Translations under genes and position numbers: made by a program
NCBI RefSeq assembly: GCF_000496835.1
Contig: NZ_KI543236.1
Location: 707,636 to 771,635, forward strand
DNA length: 64,000 nucleotides
DNA from: Thalassobacillus devorans MSP14
GTDB taxonomy: Bacteria; Bacillota; Bacilli; Bacillales; Halobacillaceae
Direction of reading: 5' to 3'
The notes under the pieces: generated by a model
What the model was told of the DNA's origin: nothing
Database searches by the model: none
What the model saw: only the letters and a program-made list of their open reading frames with translations
Shown here: positions 32,822-41,836 of the stretch, piece after piece
Layout of the letters: every line of letters starts with the position of its first letter
Position numbering within the stretch: the first letter of the stretch is position 1

Positions 32822-34714
32822 TTATTTCTTACCTTCGATTTTCTGATTCTTTTCCAGGAAGCGCAGCAAGTCTCCATGTACGACTTTATCGGAGAGCTCC
32901 AGCTCTTTTTTGGCCTTCTGTTTGAGAGGAGCGCATGTTTTATCTTCAATTTCTTCTCCGGTTGATTTGTCGTAACAGATATCTTCTTTAGCAGCATAGA
33001 CATATTTGTCGGTGACAACGCTGCCGTCCCGGAATATCGCTAAGTCTTCACGTTCTTTAGCAAAGAGGTCGACTCCGAATTGTACATCGTGCTTCTCTTT
33101 TATTCCTAATAGATGCAGAATCGTAGGTTTCAAATCGACTTGGCTTCCTACTGTATTCATTTCTTTTCCTTCCATACCTGGAATGTGGATGATCAATGGT
33201 ACTTTCTGCAATTGTACCCGCTCGAATGGTCGGATTTCTTTGCCCAGGATTTCACTCATGGCACGGTTGTGGTTATCTGAGATGCCATAATGGTCGCCGT
33301 AAAGAACGAAAATGGTGTCTTTATATTCGCCTTGTTCTTTCATCATCTGGAAGAACTTCTTGACGGCTTCGTCCTGGTAACGCATGGTCTGGAAGTAACG
33401 GTCGACAGAACCATCCCCGGTTTCTGCCGGTTCGATCATCTTCATTTTTTCATTATCCAGGATATAAGGATAGTGATTGGTCATGGTAATGAATTTTGCA
33501 TAGTATGGTTCTTCCAGCCCTTTGAGCATCGGCATGGATTGTTCAAAGAATGGAATATCTTTCAAACCATAGTTGACCGAGTTTTCTTCTGTAACATTAT
33601 ATTCTTCTTTAGAGAAATAACGATCGTATCCAAGGGATTTGTACATGACATCACGGTTCCAGAATGTATCGTGGTTACCGTGAAGTGCTACAGGTGTGTA
33701 TCCCTCTTCTTTCAAAATTTCCGGTGTTGCATTAAATTCGTTCCCGGCATTGGTAGTGAATACTGCTCCCCGGGATAATCCGTACATAGAATTATCGAGA
33801 AGGAACTCGGAATCGGAAGTTTTTCCCTGGCCGGTATTATGATAAAAGTTTTTGAAGTAAAAACTGTCATCAGTCAGGTCATTTAAAAATGGTGTGATTT
33901 CCTGACCGTGCAATTTACGGTCAATGACAAAATTCTGCGTGGACTCAAGGGAAATCAGCACGACGTTCTTACCTGCCGCTTTTCCATAGTATTTACCCTG
34001 GACACCCATTTTTCCTTGCTGGCCATTGACGTAGTTCAGTACTTCAGTCAATTCATCGCTGTCTGCAAATACACGCTTCGTCGATGTGTTAGCTGTCATG
34101 ACACTATCATAGATGTGATAGTTATAGATTCCTAGAAGTTTGACAAGCTTCATCCGGTCGAAAGTACGTGTGAGAAGCTCAGGGCGTTCCTGATTCGCCA
34201 GGCTCAAGTTCACTGCACCAATGCCGAGGACTGTAGCATAAAGCATAGCAACGGTGCGTTTTTTGAATCGCATGCTTGGCTTTGTCTTTTGGCGGACTGT
34301 CCAGGCGATCAGAATCACGACGTCGATCCAGTACAGGATATCTGTCGGATGGATAAGCGCTTTGGCGCTGCCTCCAAGGTCCAGAAAGTTTTTATATTGC
34401 ATAAGCACCGGCAGCGTGATGAAATCATTGAAAAACCGGAAATAGACAACGTTGGCGAAAAGCACAAATGTCATCAGGGAATAGATGACCATGAAGGCTT
34501 TATTGCGTCGTTTCGGTGAAAAGAAAAACGCTAAACCTAAGAAAAAGAGTATCGAACTGATTGGCGTTATGGCTAATATAAATTGTTGAGTATTATTTTC
34601 AATGTCAAGTGTGAAAGCTGTTTTCAAAGCATAATAGGTTTTTGCCCACAAAAACACGATGGCTACTGTGAAGAATAGCCAGCCTTTTTTTAATAGACTT
34701 TTGTATTCATTCAT
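32822..34714 (-). CDS. ltaS: Lipoteichoic acid synthase family protein
   Basis: The 630-residue protein has five N-terminal transmembrane helices (residues 15-200) and an extracellular sulfatase-like domain with the LtaS motifs: VVLISLESTQNFVI (Glu metal ligand), NTGQGKTSDSEFLLDNS (catalytic Thr), FWNRDVMYKSLGYDRYFSKEEY and LYGDHYGIS (DH metal ligands). It polymerises glycerol phosphate from phosphatidylglycerol onto the glycolipid anchor. B. subtilis has four paralogs, so which one this corresponds to is open. It is monocistronic. AGGAGGTTC precedes the ATG. Confidence 0.93.
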   Translation of the reverse strand: MNEYKSLLKKGWLFFTVAIVFLWAKTYYALKTAFTLDIENNTQQFILAITPISSILFFLGLAFFFSPKRRNKAFMVIYSLMTFVLFANVVYFRFFNDFITLPVLMQYKNFLDLGGSAKALIHPTDILYWIDVVILIAWTVRQKTKPSMRFKKRTVAMLYATVLGIGAVNLSLANQERPELLTRTFDRMKLVKLLGIYNYHIYDSVMTANTSTKRVFADSDELTEVLNYVNGQQGKMGVQGKYYGKAAGKNVVLISLESTQNFVIDRKLHGQEITPFLNDLTDDSFYFKNFYHNTGQGKTSDSEFLLDNSMYGLSRGAVFTTNAGNEFNATPEILKEEGYTPVALHGNHDTFWNRDVMYKSLGYDRYFSKEEYNVTEENSVNYGLKDIPFFEQSMPMLKGLEEPYYAKFITMTNHYPYILDNEKMKMIEPAETGDGSVDRYFQTMRYQDEAVKKFFQMMKEQGEYKDTIFVLYGDHYGISDNHNRAMSEILGKEIRPFERVQLQKVPLIIHIPGMEGKEMNTVGSQVDLKPTILHLLGIKEKHDVQFGVDLFAKEREDLAIFRDGSVVTDKYVYAAKEDICYDKSTGEEIEDKTCAPLKQKAKKELELSDKVVHGDLLRFLEKNQKIEGKK

Positions 34715-34886
34715 CCTGTTGAACCTCCTGTCAATCTTTCATGTCTAGCATAGTAGTTAAATTTAACAAATTTTTACCGAAAAGTAAACATGTACACCCG
34801 AAATATAAACACTCTAATTTGTTATTCCCATGTAAATGAAAGGTTAATCTTATTTATTTGATTTTTTAATAGAATGTAAATATATG

Positions 34887-34935
34887 TTGACCAGGGTGGT
34901 CTAAAAGGAATATACTAAAGTCGACCGGGGTGGTC
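34887..34935 (+). promoter_or_regulatory. Promoter with two TetR-type operators for the TetR-ABC operon
   Basis: TTGACC (34887-34892), 18 bases and TATACT (34911-34916) form the promoter. GACCAGGGTGGTC (34889-34901) overlaps the -35 box and GACCGGGGTGGTC (34923-34935) covers the expected start site; each is a GACC..GGTC palindrome followed by TAAA, and the two differ by one base. Spacing of centres is 34 bp. They probably bind the TetR protein encoded next. Confidence 0.75.
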
Positions 34936-34979
34936 TAAATTAACCGGAACCTCGATATGGATAAAAGGAGGGGATTCCA

Positions 34980-35600
34980 CTGCCAAAAAAATTCATTAAC
35001 TTAGATGAGGAAAAGCAGCGGATGATCTTAAATGCTGCCTTTCACGAGTTTGCTGAAAAAGGCTACGAGCAGGCATCGACGAATGCCATTGTCAAACAGG
35101 CTGGCATAGGAAAAGGGATGCTGTTCTACTATTTTAAGAATAAACAAGGGCTTTATGAATACTTGATTGAATACACGCTCCAAGTGATCATTGATGATTA
35201 TTTAGAGCGGATTGATACAGAAGAACAGGATTTTATCGAGCGTTTTAAACAGGCTTCACGTCTGAAAATGAAAGCATTCCTGGAACACCCTGCTTTGTTC
35301 CGGTTTGCCGGGACATTCATGCTGGACGAAACGACAATTCCGGAAAAGCTGAAACCTCGTATGGAAAAATTGCAGCAGCTGGGCTATGCCATGATGTATG
35401 AAAACATCGATGCGTCATTGTTCCGGAATGATGTCGATGTAGAGAAAGCTTTCCAATTGATCCGCTGGTCGATCGAAGGCTATCAGAATGAACTGAAGCA
35501 GCGGCTGCAAGGAAAAAATTTAGCGGAGTTGGACTTTGATCCTTTGTGGGGTGAGTTCTATGAATACCTGGAAGTTTTGAGGAAAAGTTTTTATTCTTAA
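34980..35600 (+). CDS. TetR/AcrR family regulator with apparent CTG start
   Basis: The conserved TetR start (PKKFINLDEEKQRMILNAAF) extends upstream of the first ATG (35022), and the only codon with proper spacing to the strong AAAGGAGGGG is CTG 34980 (8 bases). No ATG, GTG or TTG is in frame there. The product is 206 residues with the helix-turn-helix at about 25-60 (TNAIVKQAGIGKGMLFYYFKNKQGLY). It is the first gene of an ABC exporter operon (13 bases before the ATPase) and probably represses its own promoter. Confidence 0.87.
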   Translation: MPKKFINLDEEKQRMILNAAFHEFAEKGYEQASTNAIVKQAGIGKGMLFYYFKNKQGLYEYLIEYTLQVIIDDYLERIDTEEQDFIERFKQASRLKMKAFLEHPALFRFAGTFMLDETTIPEKLKPRMEKLQQLGYAMMYENIDASLFRNDVDVEKAFQLIRWSIEGYQNELKQRLQGKNLAELDFDPLWGEFYEYLEVLRKSFYS

Positions 35601-35613
35601 GGGAGGGGTCAGG

Positions 35614-36504
35614 ATGACTGTGTTAACAACCAATAATCTGACGAAGCACTTTGGTAAGGTCCAAGCGCTCAATGGCGTGGATATCGAAGTCCGGGGAGGA
35701 GAAGTGTTCGGGTTTATCGGACCGAACGGCGCTGGTAAATCGACGACGCTCCGGATTTTACTTGGCATGCTGAAAGCGACAGATGGGGAGGCTATCATTT
35801 TTGGAAAAGATGCCTGGAAGGATGCGGTCAATCTCCATGAGCGGATCGCCTATGTGCCGGGAGATGTGAATCTATGGCCGAACCTTACTGGCGGTGAGGT
35901 TATCGATCTGTTTATCAAACTGCGCGGCGGCAAGCGGAATGGGCGTCGCGACGAGCTGATCCGCAGGTTTCAGTTGGATCCCACCAAAAAGTGCCGGGCG
36001 TATTCCAAAGGGAACCGTCAAAAAGTAGCACTGGTAGCTGCTTTCTCCTCAGATGCTGATCTGTATATATTGGATGAACCGACATCCGGCCTTGATCCTT
36101 TGATGGAACGCGTCTTTCAGGAATGTGTCAATGAAGTGAAGCAGCAAGGGAAAAGTGTGCTGCTGTCGAGTCATATTTTATCGGAAGTGGAGAAGTTATG
36201 TGACCGTGTCGCCATCATCCGGGAGGGACGGATCATCGAATCGGGCTCACTTTCTGACCTGCGTCATCTGACCAGAACGCAGCTGCTAGTGGAAACAAAG
36301 CAGCCAATGACTGAGCTAGCCTCCCAGCCAGGCGTCCACCATGTAGAAGAAAAAGGGAGTGCTGTCGTTTTTCAGGTGGATTCGGAAAAGCTTGATCAGG
36401 TACTTGCTTATATCAGCACGTTCGGCATCGTCAAAATAGAAAGTGCACCACCGACCCTGGAGGATTTATTCATGCGCCACTATGAGGGAGTGGAAGGGGA
36501 ATGA
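35614..36504 (+). CDS. ABC transporter ATP-binding protein
   Basis: The 296-residue protein has Walker A GPNGAGKST (about residues 36-44), signature YSKGNRQKVALVAAF (a divergent SKGNRQK in place of LSGGQ), Walker B LYILDEPTSGLDP and H-loop LLSSHILSEVEKLCD. The SKGN signature is typical of the ATPases that pair with large permeases of the polyketide-antibiotic exporter type. GGGAGGGGTCAGG precedes the ATG. It overlaps the permease gene by ATGA. Confidence 0.93.
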   Translation: MTVLTTNNLTKHFGKVQALNGVDIEVRGGEVFGFIGPNGAGKSTTLRILLGMLKATDGEAIIFGKDAWKDAVNLHERIAYVPGDVNLWPNLTGGEVIDLFIKLRGGKRNGRRDELIRRFQLDPTKKCRAYSKGNRQKVALVAAFSSDADLYILDEPTSGLDPLMERVFQECVNEVKQQGKSVLLSSHILSEVEKLCDRVAIIREGRIIESGSLSDLRHLTRTQLLVETKQPMTELASQPGVHHVEEKGSAVVFQVDSEKLDQVLAYISTFGIVKIESAPPTLEDLFMRHYEGVEGE

Positions 36505-38108
36505 ACAAGCGATTGTATGCGAATACTGGGGTGCTGACACGGCTTGTCTTCCGACAGGATCGGATAAGACTGACCATCTGGCTGGCAGCTTTCATCGTAG
36601 CAAACCTGCTGGTTGCCAATGCTTTTGCTACTTTATACCCTAGCCACGCCGAGCGCCAGGCAATGGTGGAAACAATGATGAATCCGGCGGTTACGGCAAT
36701 GGTCGGACCGGTATATGGCTTGGATAACTATACGGTCGGTGTCATGCTGGCACATGAGATGCTGCTATTGACTGCGGTGGTGGTTGGCGTCATGAATATT
36801 CTGCTGGTAGCCCGCCATACAAGAGCGGAAGAGGAAGACGGCCGAGTGGAACTGATTCGTGCCTTACCGACCGGACGGCTGTCCAATGTCGCTTCCACTT
36901 TATTGGTCTATGTGATGACCAATATCCTGCTGGCACTGCTGGTCGCTGGTTCTTTGATGCTGCTTGGAATTGATAGTATCGATGCTGCGGGATCTTTGTT
37001 GTTTGGTGCCTCGCTTGGTGTAACTGGTATCTTTTTTGCCGGACTTACGGCGGTTTTCGCTCAATTGTCTGAAAGCGGAAGGGGTACAGTCGGTCTTGGA
37101 ATGGCGGTATTGCTGATCGCTTATATGATCCGGGCGGTGGGAGATGTCAGCAGTGAAACGTTATCGATGTTTTCCCCGTTCGGTTGGATAGTCCGCACGG
37201 AGACTTTTGTCAATAATTACTGGTGGCCAATATTCGTCACACTCGGAATTTCGGTGCTTTTCATAGGGGCAGCTTTTTACCTGAATGCCATTCGTGATAT
37301 GGAAGCAGGATTCCTTCCTTCCAAAGCAGGTAAAAAACAGGCGTCCCGTTTGCTGCTCAGTCCATTCGGGCTGGCTGTACGGCTGCAGCGGACCGGAATC
37401 ATTTCCTGGGCAATCGCAATGTTCGTGCTTGGTGCGTCATATGGATCGATTCTTGGCGATTTGGAGTCGTTTTTTGCAGAAAACAAAATGATGAAACAGC
37501 TCCTGGGCCCTGTGTCCGGCGTTACCTTGACAGAGCAGTTCATCACGATGCTGATGGCGGTACTGGCGATGATCAGTACCATACCGGCGATGATGTTCCT
37601 GTTGAAATTGAAAGGAGAAGAGGGAAAAGGGCGGGCCGCACATCTTCTCGTCCGCTCGGTTTCAAGAATCCGGCTGCTTGGCAGCTTTCTGGTATTAGCT
37701 CTGGCAGGTGGCTGGGTCATGCTGTCGCTTGCTGCGCTTGGCTTAGGTGTGGTCGGTAATGCGGTCATGGAAGAAGGTATTTCTTTGGGGACCTTTTATC
37801 AATCAGCCATGGTTTATTTGCCTGCCATGTGGGTGATGCTCGGGCTGGCTGTACTGCTGCTCGGCTGGGCTCCAAAGGTAACAGTGATCTCATGGTTGTA
37901 TCTGGTTTATTCTTTTATTGTTGTATATATGGGGGGATTATTCCAACTTGATGAATGGGTGGTCAACATGAGCCCATTCGGCCATGTGCCAGAGCTTCCT
38001 GTCGAGGAAGTCAGCTGGATGAGCTTGCTCGGGTTGACCGGAATCGCGGTGCTCCTGCTTGTGGCAGGGGCAGTTGGATACCGGAAGCGGGATGTCCAGG
38101 GCGGCTAG
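36501..38108 (+). CDS. ABC transporter permease, polyketide antibiotic exporter-like
   Basis: The 535-residue protein has about 12 hydrophobic helices in two six-helix halves (start of second half near LLLSPFGLAVRLQRTGIISWAI). The first part MVGPVYGLDNYTVGVMLAHEMLLL and RADGR-like HTRAEEEDGRVELIRALPTGR is the mark of this family (Tcr/YlxX-like exporters of antibiotics). Together with the upstream ATPase it forms a self-regulated export system; the substrate is unknown. The next feature downstream is phased repeat array C and then a terminator. Confidence 0.9.
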   Translation: MNKRLYANTGVLTRLVFRQDRIRLTIWLAAFIVANLLVANAFATLYPSHAERQAMVETMMNPAVTAMVGPVYGLDNYTVGVMLAHEMLLLTAVVVGVMNILLVARHTRAEEEDGRVELIRALPTGRLSNVASTLLVYVMTNILLALLVAGSLMLLGIDSIDAAGSLLFGASLGVTGIFFAGLTAVFAQLSESGRGTVGLGMAVLLIAYMIRAVGDVSSETLSMFSPFGWIVRTETFVNNYWWPIFVTLGISVLFIGAAFYLNAIRDMEAGFLPSKAGKKQASRLLLSPFGLAVRLQRTGIISWAIAMFVLGASYGSILGDLESFFAENKMMKQLLGPVSGVTLTEQFITMLMAVLAMISTIPAMMFLLKLKGEEGKGRAAHLLVRSVSRIRLLGSFLVLALAGGWVMLSLAALGLGVVGNAVMEEGISLGTFYQSAMVYLPAMWVMLGLAVLLLGWAPKVTVISWLYLVYSFIVVYMGGLFQLDEWVVNMSPFGHVPELPVEEVSWMSLLGLTGIAVLLLVAGAVGYRKRDVQGG

Positions 38109-38130
38109 GATTTATTCCGGGTAGAGTAAT

Positions 38131-38268
38131 AGAGAAGACATTGGTAAAAGAGAGTGCAGAGCGTTAGAGAGCCAAAACCGGGATTAAGAGAGAATTCAGT
38201 AGTATGAGAGACAAAACTGAGATTAAGAGAGACACTTCCAGTAATATGAGAGACAATCTCAGAGAAAT
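38131..38268. repeat. Phased repeat array C: core TRAGAGAGACA, mostly 18/21-bp steps
   Basis: GAGAGA-type cores are aligned at about 38132, 38150, 38167, 38188, 38206, 38227 and 38248, with a weak last copy at 38262. The last four clear steps are 21, 18, 21 and 21. The best copies read TAAGAGAGACA and TATGAGAGACA; spacers are unlike. The array starts about 23 bases after the ABC permease stop codon and ends before a terminator. It is more degenerate than arrays A and B. Confidence 0.7.
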
Positions 38269-38308
38269 AAGGATAATATATATTATCAGAAGACCTATCA
38301 TCTTGAAG

Positions 38309-38345
38309 GGAATCTTTGGCTAATCAGCTAAGGGTTCTTTTTTTA
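38309..38345 (+). terminator. Terminator of the TetR-ABC operon, after array C
   Basis: GAATCTTTGGC pairs with GCTAAGGGTTC (with G-T wobbles) around TAATCA, followed by TTTTTTTATT. Confidence 0.8.
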
Positions 38346-38407
38346 TTGGAGAGATCGACAACTCATAATTAATTGATGATTGTAATACAAACGTAACTCC
38401 ATATTCA

Positions 38408-38462
38408 TTGACTATGAATAATATATTTCATATTATAATTAAAAATGAAATAAATATTTCAT
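38408..38462 (+). promoter_or_regulatory. Promoter with two RpiR-type operators
   Basis: TTGACT (38408-38413), 17 bases, TATTAT (38431-38436). ATGAATAATATATTTCAT (38414-38431) fills the spacer and ATGAAATAAATATTTCAT (38445-38462) covers the start of the transcript. Both are palindromes with the half-site ATGAAATA; centres are 31 bp apart, about three helical turns. The MurR/RpiR protein encoded downstream is the natural candidate ligand. Confidence 0.65.
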
Positions 38463-38468
38463 AAGGAG

Positions 38469-39854
38469 ATGTTGAAAATTACTACGGATAGTAAATCGAT
38501 GATATCGGAGAACAGCGGGAATTCGGCTGCACTTTTCGAAAAAGCGGGAGAAGTCATCCCTGGAGGTGTGACAGCACACATCAAGCACATCGCACCTCAT
38601 CCGCTGTTCATGGAAAAGGCGAAAGGGAGCAGGCTGTATGATGTCGATGGCAATGAGTATATCGACTATCTGCTTTCCTACGGTGCGCTCATCCATGGCC
38701 ATGGGCATGAGCATGTTTACCAGGCAGTCATGAACCAGATGCAATCCGATGGAACAACGATCTTTGGTACGCCGCACAAACTGGAGATTACGATGGCGGA
38801 AAAATTGATCGACTTGTATCCAGGCATCGATATGGTGCGCTACACCAATTCCGGTCTCGAAGCGACACTACTGGCGATCCGGACGGCGATGGCCTGTACT
38901 GGTAAAACGAAACTGGCTAAGTTCGAAGGTCACTATCACGGCGGATACGACCAGGTCCTCTTGAGTGTCAATCCTGACCTCGGGCAGGTCGGGGAGGAAA
39001 AAGCTCCAAAAGCAGTGCCTGAATCCAGTGGTATCCCAGAATATTATGTAGAGAATACAATCATGCTTCCATTCAATGATTTGGAAAATACGGAACGGAT
39101 TTTGCTAGCGCATGCGGATGAAATTTCCGGATTGATTTTGGAACCGGTCCAGGGAGGCTTCATTCCGGCTACACAGGAATTCATGGACGGTATCCGAAAA
39201 ATCACAGATGAGCTGGGGATTGTACTGATTTTTGATGAAGTGAAAACCGGCTTCCGCCTCGGATTGGGCGGTGCGCAGGAAGTATACGGAATCGAACCGG
39301 ACCTGACCGCACTTGGCAAAGTGCTTGGCGGCGGGTTTCCGATCGGTGCCGTTGGGGGCAAGCGGGAGTTCATGATGACTACCGCCGTCAATGCCAGCCG
39401 TGACATTTTGACGGCAGGAGCAGATAATACGAACAAAAAACAAACCGTTTTCCACAGCGGGACATACAACGGGCATCCGACCGTGCTCGCTGCCGGGCTG
39501 GCTACGATTGAATTATTGGAACAGCAAGGAACGCTTGACGATTTATTTAAAAAAACGCAGGTTTTACGCCATCAATTAGAGGCAGTTTATCAAAAACATG
39601 GGCTGGCCATGCAGACAGTCGGGGCAGGAAGCATTTTTAATATCATTTTGACAGATACGCCAATCTTCAATTACCGTGATATGGAAAACCACGATGCCAA
39701 TTTAAGAAAAGAAATCGATTATGAATTACTGAGGCTTGGCATTTATACTAAGCCGATGAACCGTTACTCGATGTCGACAGTACACACCGATGAAGATATC
39801 CAGCGGACTGTCGATGCGCATGACGAAGCGATCCGACGTGTGTTGACCGACTAA
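38469..39854 (+). CDS. Class III aminotransferase, glutamate-1-semialdehyde aminotransferase-like
   Basis: The 461-residue protein has the HemL-like layout: ALFEKAGEVIPGGVTAH at the N terminus, YDVDGNEYIDYLLSYGALIHGHGH, VRYTNSGLEATLLAIRTA, GLILEPVQGGFIP, LIFDEVKTGFR and the PLP lysine in LTALGKVLGGGFPIGAVGG. It is not in a heme gene cluster and is followed by an RpiR regulator, so it probably acts on another amine or amino-sugar rather than being HemL. The start is uncertain: AAGGAG abuts ATG 38469, and TTG 38472 is possible. Confidence 0.9.
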   Translation: MLKITTDSKSMISENSGNSAALFEKAGEVIPGGVTAHIKHIAPHPLFMEKAKGSRLYDVDGNEYIDYLLSYGALIHGHGHEHVYQAVMNQMQSDGTTIFGTPHKLEITMAEKLIDLYPGIDMVRYTNSGLEATLLAIRTAMACTGKTKLAKFEGHYHGGYDQVLLSVNPDLGQVGEEKAPKAVPESSGIPEYYVENTIMLPFNDLENTERILLAHADEISGLILEPVQGGFIPATQEFMDGIRKITDELGIVLIFDEVKTGFRLGLGGAQEVYGIEPDLTALGKVLGGGFPIGAVGGKREFMMTTAVNASRDILTAGADNTNKKQTVFHSGTYNGHPTVLAAGLATIELLEQQGTLDDLFKKTQVLRHQLEAVYQKHGLAMQTVGAGSIFNIILTDTPIFNYRDMENHDANLRKEIDYELLRLGIYTKPMNRYSMSTVHTDEDIQRTVDAHDEAIRRVLTD

Positions 39855-39953
39855 GCAGGGATGGGGCGAATCAATGCTTGCATTGGTCCCCCTTTTAGCT
39901 TGCATTGCCTATGAGAGAAAAGTAATCTGAAAACAGGAGGGAGTGCTGGGACG

Positions 39954-40811
39954 ATGGAAAATGTTTACCAACAAATCGCTTCGAAAATGAGCGATCTAAG
40001 TAAATCGCATGTGCGAATCGCGACATACATATTAGAAAATCAGACCACGGCTCCTTTTTTGACCGTCGGTAAATTGGCGAAAATGGCTGGAGTAGGTGAC
40101 GCTACCGTCGTTCGGTTTGCGACCACACTCGGATATTCCGGCTATGCGGAGATGCAGCAATTCATGCAAAGTTCCGTGCAAAAGCAGCTGACCACTGCGG
40201 AGCGGCTGAAAATATCAGAAGAAGTCTATGATAAAGAATCTTCCGGTGTCTATGAAGTTTTCCAGGATGACATTTCTAATATCCAGGCGACTATAGAGAA
40301 AATGGATGAACAGGCATTCCACCAGGCGGTGGATTCCCTGGTGCAAGCAAGAAAGGTGTACATCATCGCCAATCGCAGTGCCACCTCGCTCGGTGTGTTT
40401 TTACACTATTACCTGAATATTATCCTGAAAAATTCGGAATTGCTCCAGTCGGTGGAAGTATCTGCGGAAAAATTGTCCGAACTTGAAGAAGAGGACGTCG
40501 TCATCGGCATCAGTTTTTCCAGATATACGAAAAGTACCATCCAAATGTTCAGCTATGCCAATAAAAAGCAGGCTACTACCATTGCGATTACCGATAATTT
40601 ATTATCGCCGCTTGTCCCACATGCGATTATCCCGCTGGCGGCTTCCAGTCAGATGCCGAGTCTCATTGATTCATTTGTGGCGCCGCTCAGCCTGATTAAC
40701 GCGTTAATCACTTTCGTCGCGAAAGAAAAGCATGTGGATGTTCATGAGCGGCTCGATGTGCTGGAAGGAATATGGGATCATTTTGGAGTATTTGATAACC
40801 GGAGCAGCTAA
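39954..40811 (+). CDS. MurR/RpiR family transcriptional regulator
   Basis: ATG 39954 follows AGGAGGGAGTG. The 285-residue protein has the N-terminal HTH_6 domain (about residues 1-77; VGKLAKMAGVGDATVVRFATTLGYSGYAEMQ) and a C-terminal SIS sugar-isomerase domain (about 120-260; VYIIANRSATSLGVFLHYYL, EDVVIGISFSRYTKSTIQM). Such regulators sense sugar phosphates. It is 99 bases behind the aminotransferase gene, whose promoter has palindromes of RpiR type, so the pair is probably a regulated catabolic unit. Confidence 0.9.
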   Translation: MENVYQQIASKMSDLSKSHVRIATYILENQTTAPFLTVGKLAKMAGVGDATVVRFATTLGYSGYAEMQQFMQSSVQKQLTTAERLKISEEVYDKESSGVYEVFQDDISNIQATIEKMDEQAFHQAVDSLVQARKVYIIANRSATSLGVFLHYYLNIILKNSELLQSVEVSAEKLSELEEEDVVIGISFSRYTKSTIQMFSYANKKQATTIAITDNLLSPLVPHAIIPLAASSQMPSLIDSFVAPLSLINALITFVAKEKHVDVHERLDVLEGIWDHFGVFDNRSS

Positions 40812-40833
40812 TATATTAAGCGGGGGTTGGACC

Positions 40834-41355
40834 ATGAGAAAAGTAGAAGTCGTTGAATATCAAGAGCGTTGGCCGATGTTGTTTAGCGAAGAAGCCGTGC
40901 GGCTGGAGCAAATTTTCACAGGCATACTTGAGGAGATTTATCATATCGGAAGTACGTCTGTCGCAGGGCTTCCGGCAAAACCGGTGATCGATATCATGCC
41001 AGTGGTGAAAAAGATTGAGCATGTGGATCAGTTTAATGAAGCGATGGAAGCGATCGGTTATGAAGCGAAAGGGGAGCATGGGATCCCGCGTCGACGTTTT
41101 TTTAAGAAAGGAGGGGACGATCGCACCCATCATGTTCATGTATTCGAAGCCGGAAGTCCTGATATCGATCGTCACCTGGCATTTCGGGATTATCTTAGGA
41201 CACATCCTGAAGAAGCGGAAGCATATGGACAATTAAAAGCGGATCTGGCAAAAAAGTTTCCAACCGATATCGAATCCTATATCAATGGTAAAGACCCATT
41301 CATCAAAGAAAGAGAGCGACGGGCGCTTGCCTGGTACCGTAAACAAAATGATTAA
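40834..41355 (+). CDS. GrpB family protein (UPF0157)
   Basis: ATG 40834 gives MRKVEVVEYQERWPMLFSEEA, the conserved GrpB start (173 residues), preceded by GCGGGGGTTGG; the longer frame overlaps the RpiR gene. Family marks are IYHIGSTSVAGLPAKPVIDIMPVV and HHVHVFEAGSPDIDRHLAFRDYLR. GrpB proteins have a nucleotidyltransferase-like fold; their role is unproven. It lies 22 bases behind the regulator and may share its transcript. Confidence 0.9.
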   Translation: MRKVEVVEYQERWPMLFSEEAVRLEQIFTGILEEIYHIGSTSVAGLPAKPVIDIMPVVKKIEHVDQFNEAMEAIGYEAKGEHGIPRRRFFKKGGDDRTHHVHVFEAGSPDIDRHLAFRDYLRTHPEEAEAYGQLKADLAKKFPTDIESYINGKDPFIKERERRALAWYRKQND

Positions 41356-41518
41356 AAGCTGTAGTACGTGCGGAAGTCTGTGTTTAGGCGAGTAAAAATA
41401 AAAAGGGAGTCATCGAGCTAAAGACAAAAAATTAGTACGTATGACAGAAAAGTTGAAACCTTTACGACTGTTCATGCGTACATCCTAATAAGCGTCAAAA
41501 ATGGAAGGAGGAAGCAGT

Positions 41519-41809
41519 GTGTTTGAAGTGTTATTTGATCTCCCATTAAATTTGCATCTCTATGCCATGGTTATGGCGGCACTGCTGCCGTTCTCCTTCC
41601 ATGTTTTCAGCCATTATTTTGAAGGCTCTTACTTAAAAGGGTTAGCTTTCGATACAAGTACCGGATTCGAACGTTCGCTCACAAAAGGGGACGTGTCCAG
41701 TCCTGATTTACCGAAAGATACACACGTGTTTATCATCACAAAGTGTGTCAAACGAAAAGAGGCTCCTGATGGCGACCAGGACGACCATCCTATCCTTCTC
41801 ACACCATAG
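41519..41809 (+). CDS. Small hypothetical protein, about 96 aa
   Basis: GTG 41519 is preferred: AAGGAGG (41505-41511) stands 7 bases before it, whereas the in-frame ATG 41501 overlaps that site. One hydrophobic stretch (residues 12-32, LHLYAMVMAALLPFSFHVFSH) is followed by a polar tail. No family recognised. It is 27 bases before the YidC gene and is probably cotranscribed with it. Confidence 0.65.
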   Translation: MFEVLFDLPLNLHLYAMVMAALLPFSFHVFSHYFEGSYLKGLAFDTSTGFERSLTKGDVSSPDLPKDTHVFIITKCVKRKEAPDGDQDDHPILLTP

Positions 41810-41836
41810 ATTTTAAAATTTGTGAGGAGGAGTAGC

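Noticed and set aside
41360-41480. A possible array behind the GrpB gene (TAGTACGT, GAGTAAAA, GAGCTAAA)
   Set aside because: Two TAGTACGT words are about 68 bases apart and the others do not keep a 21-bp step.
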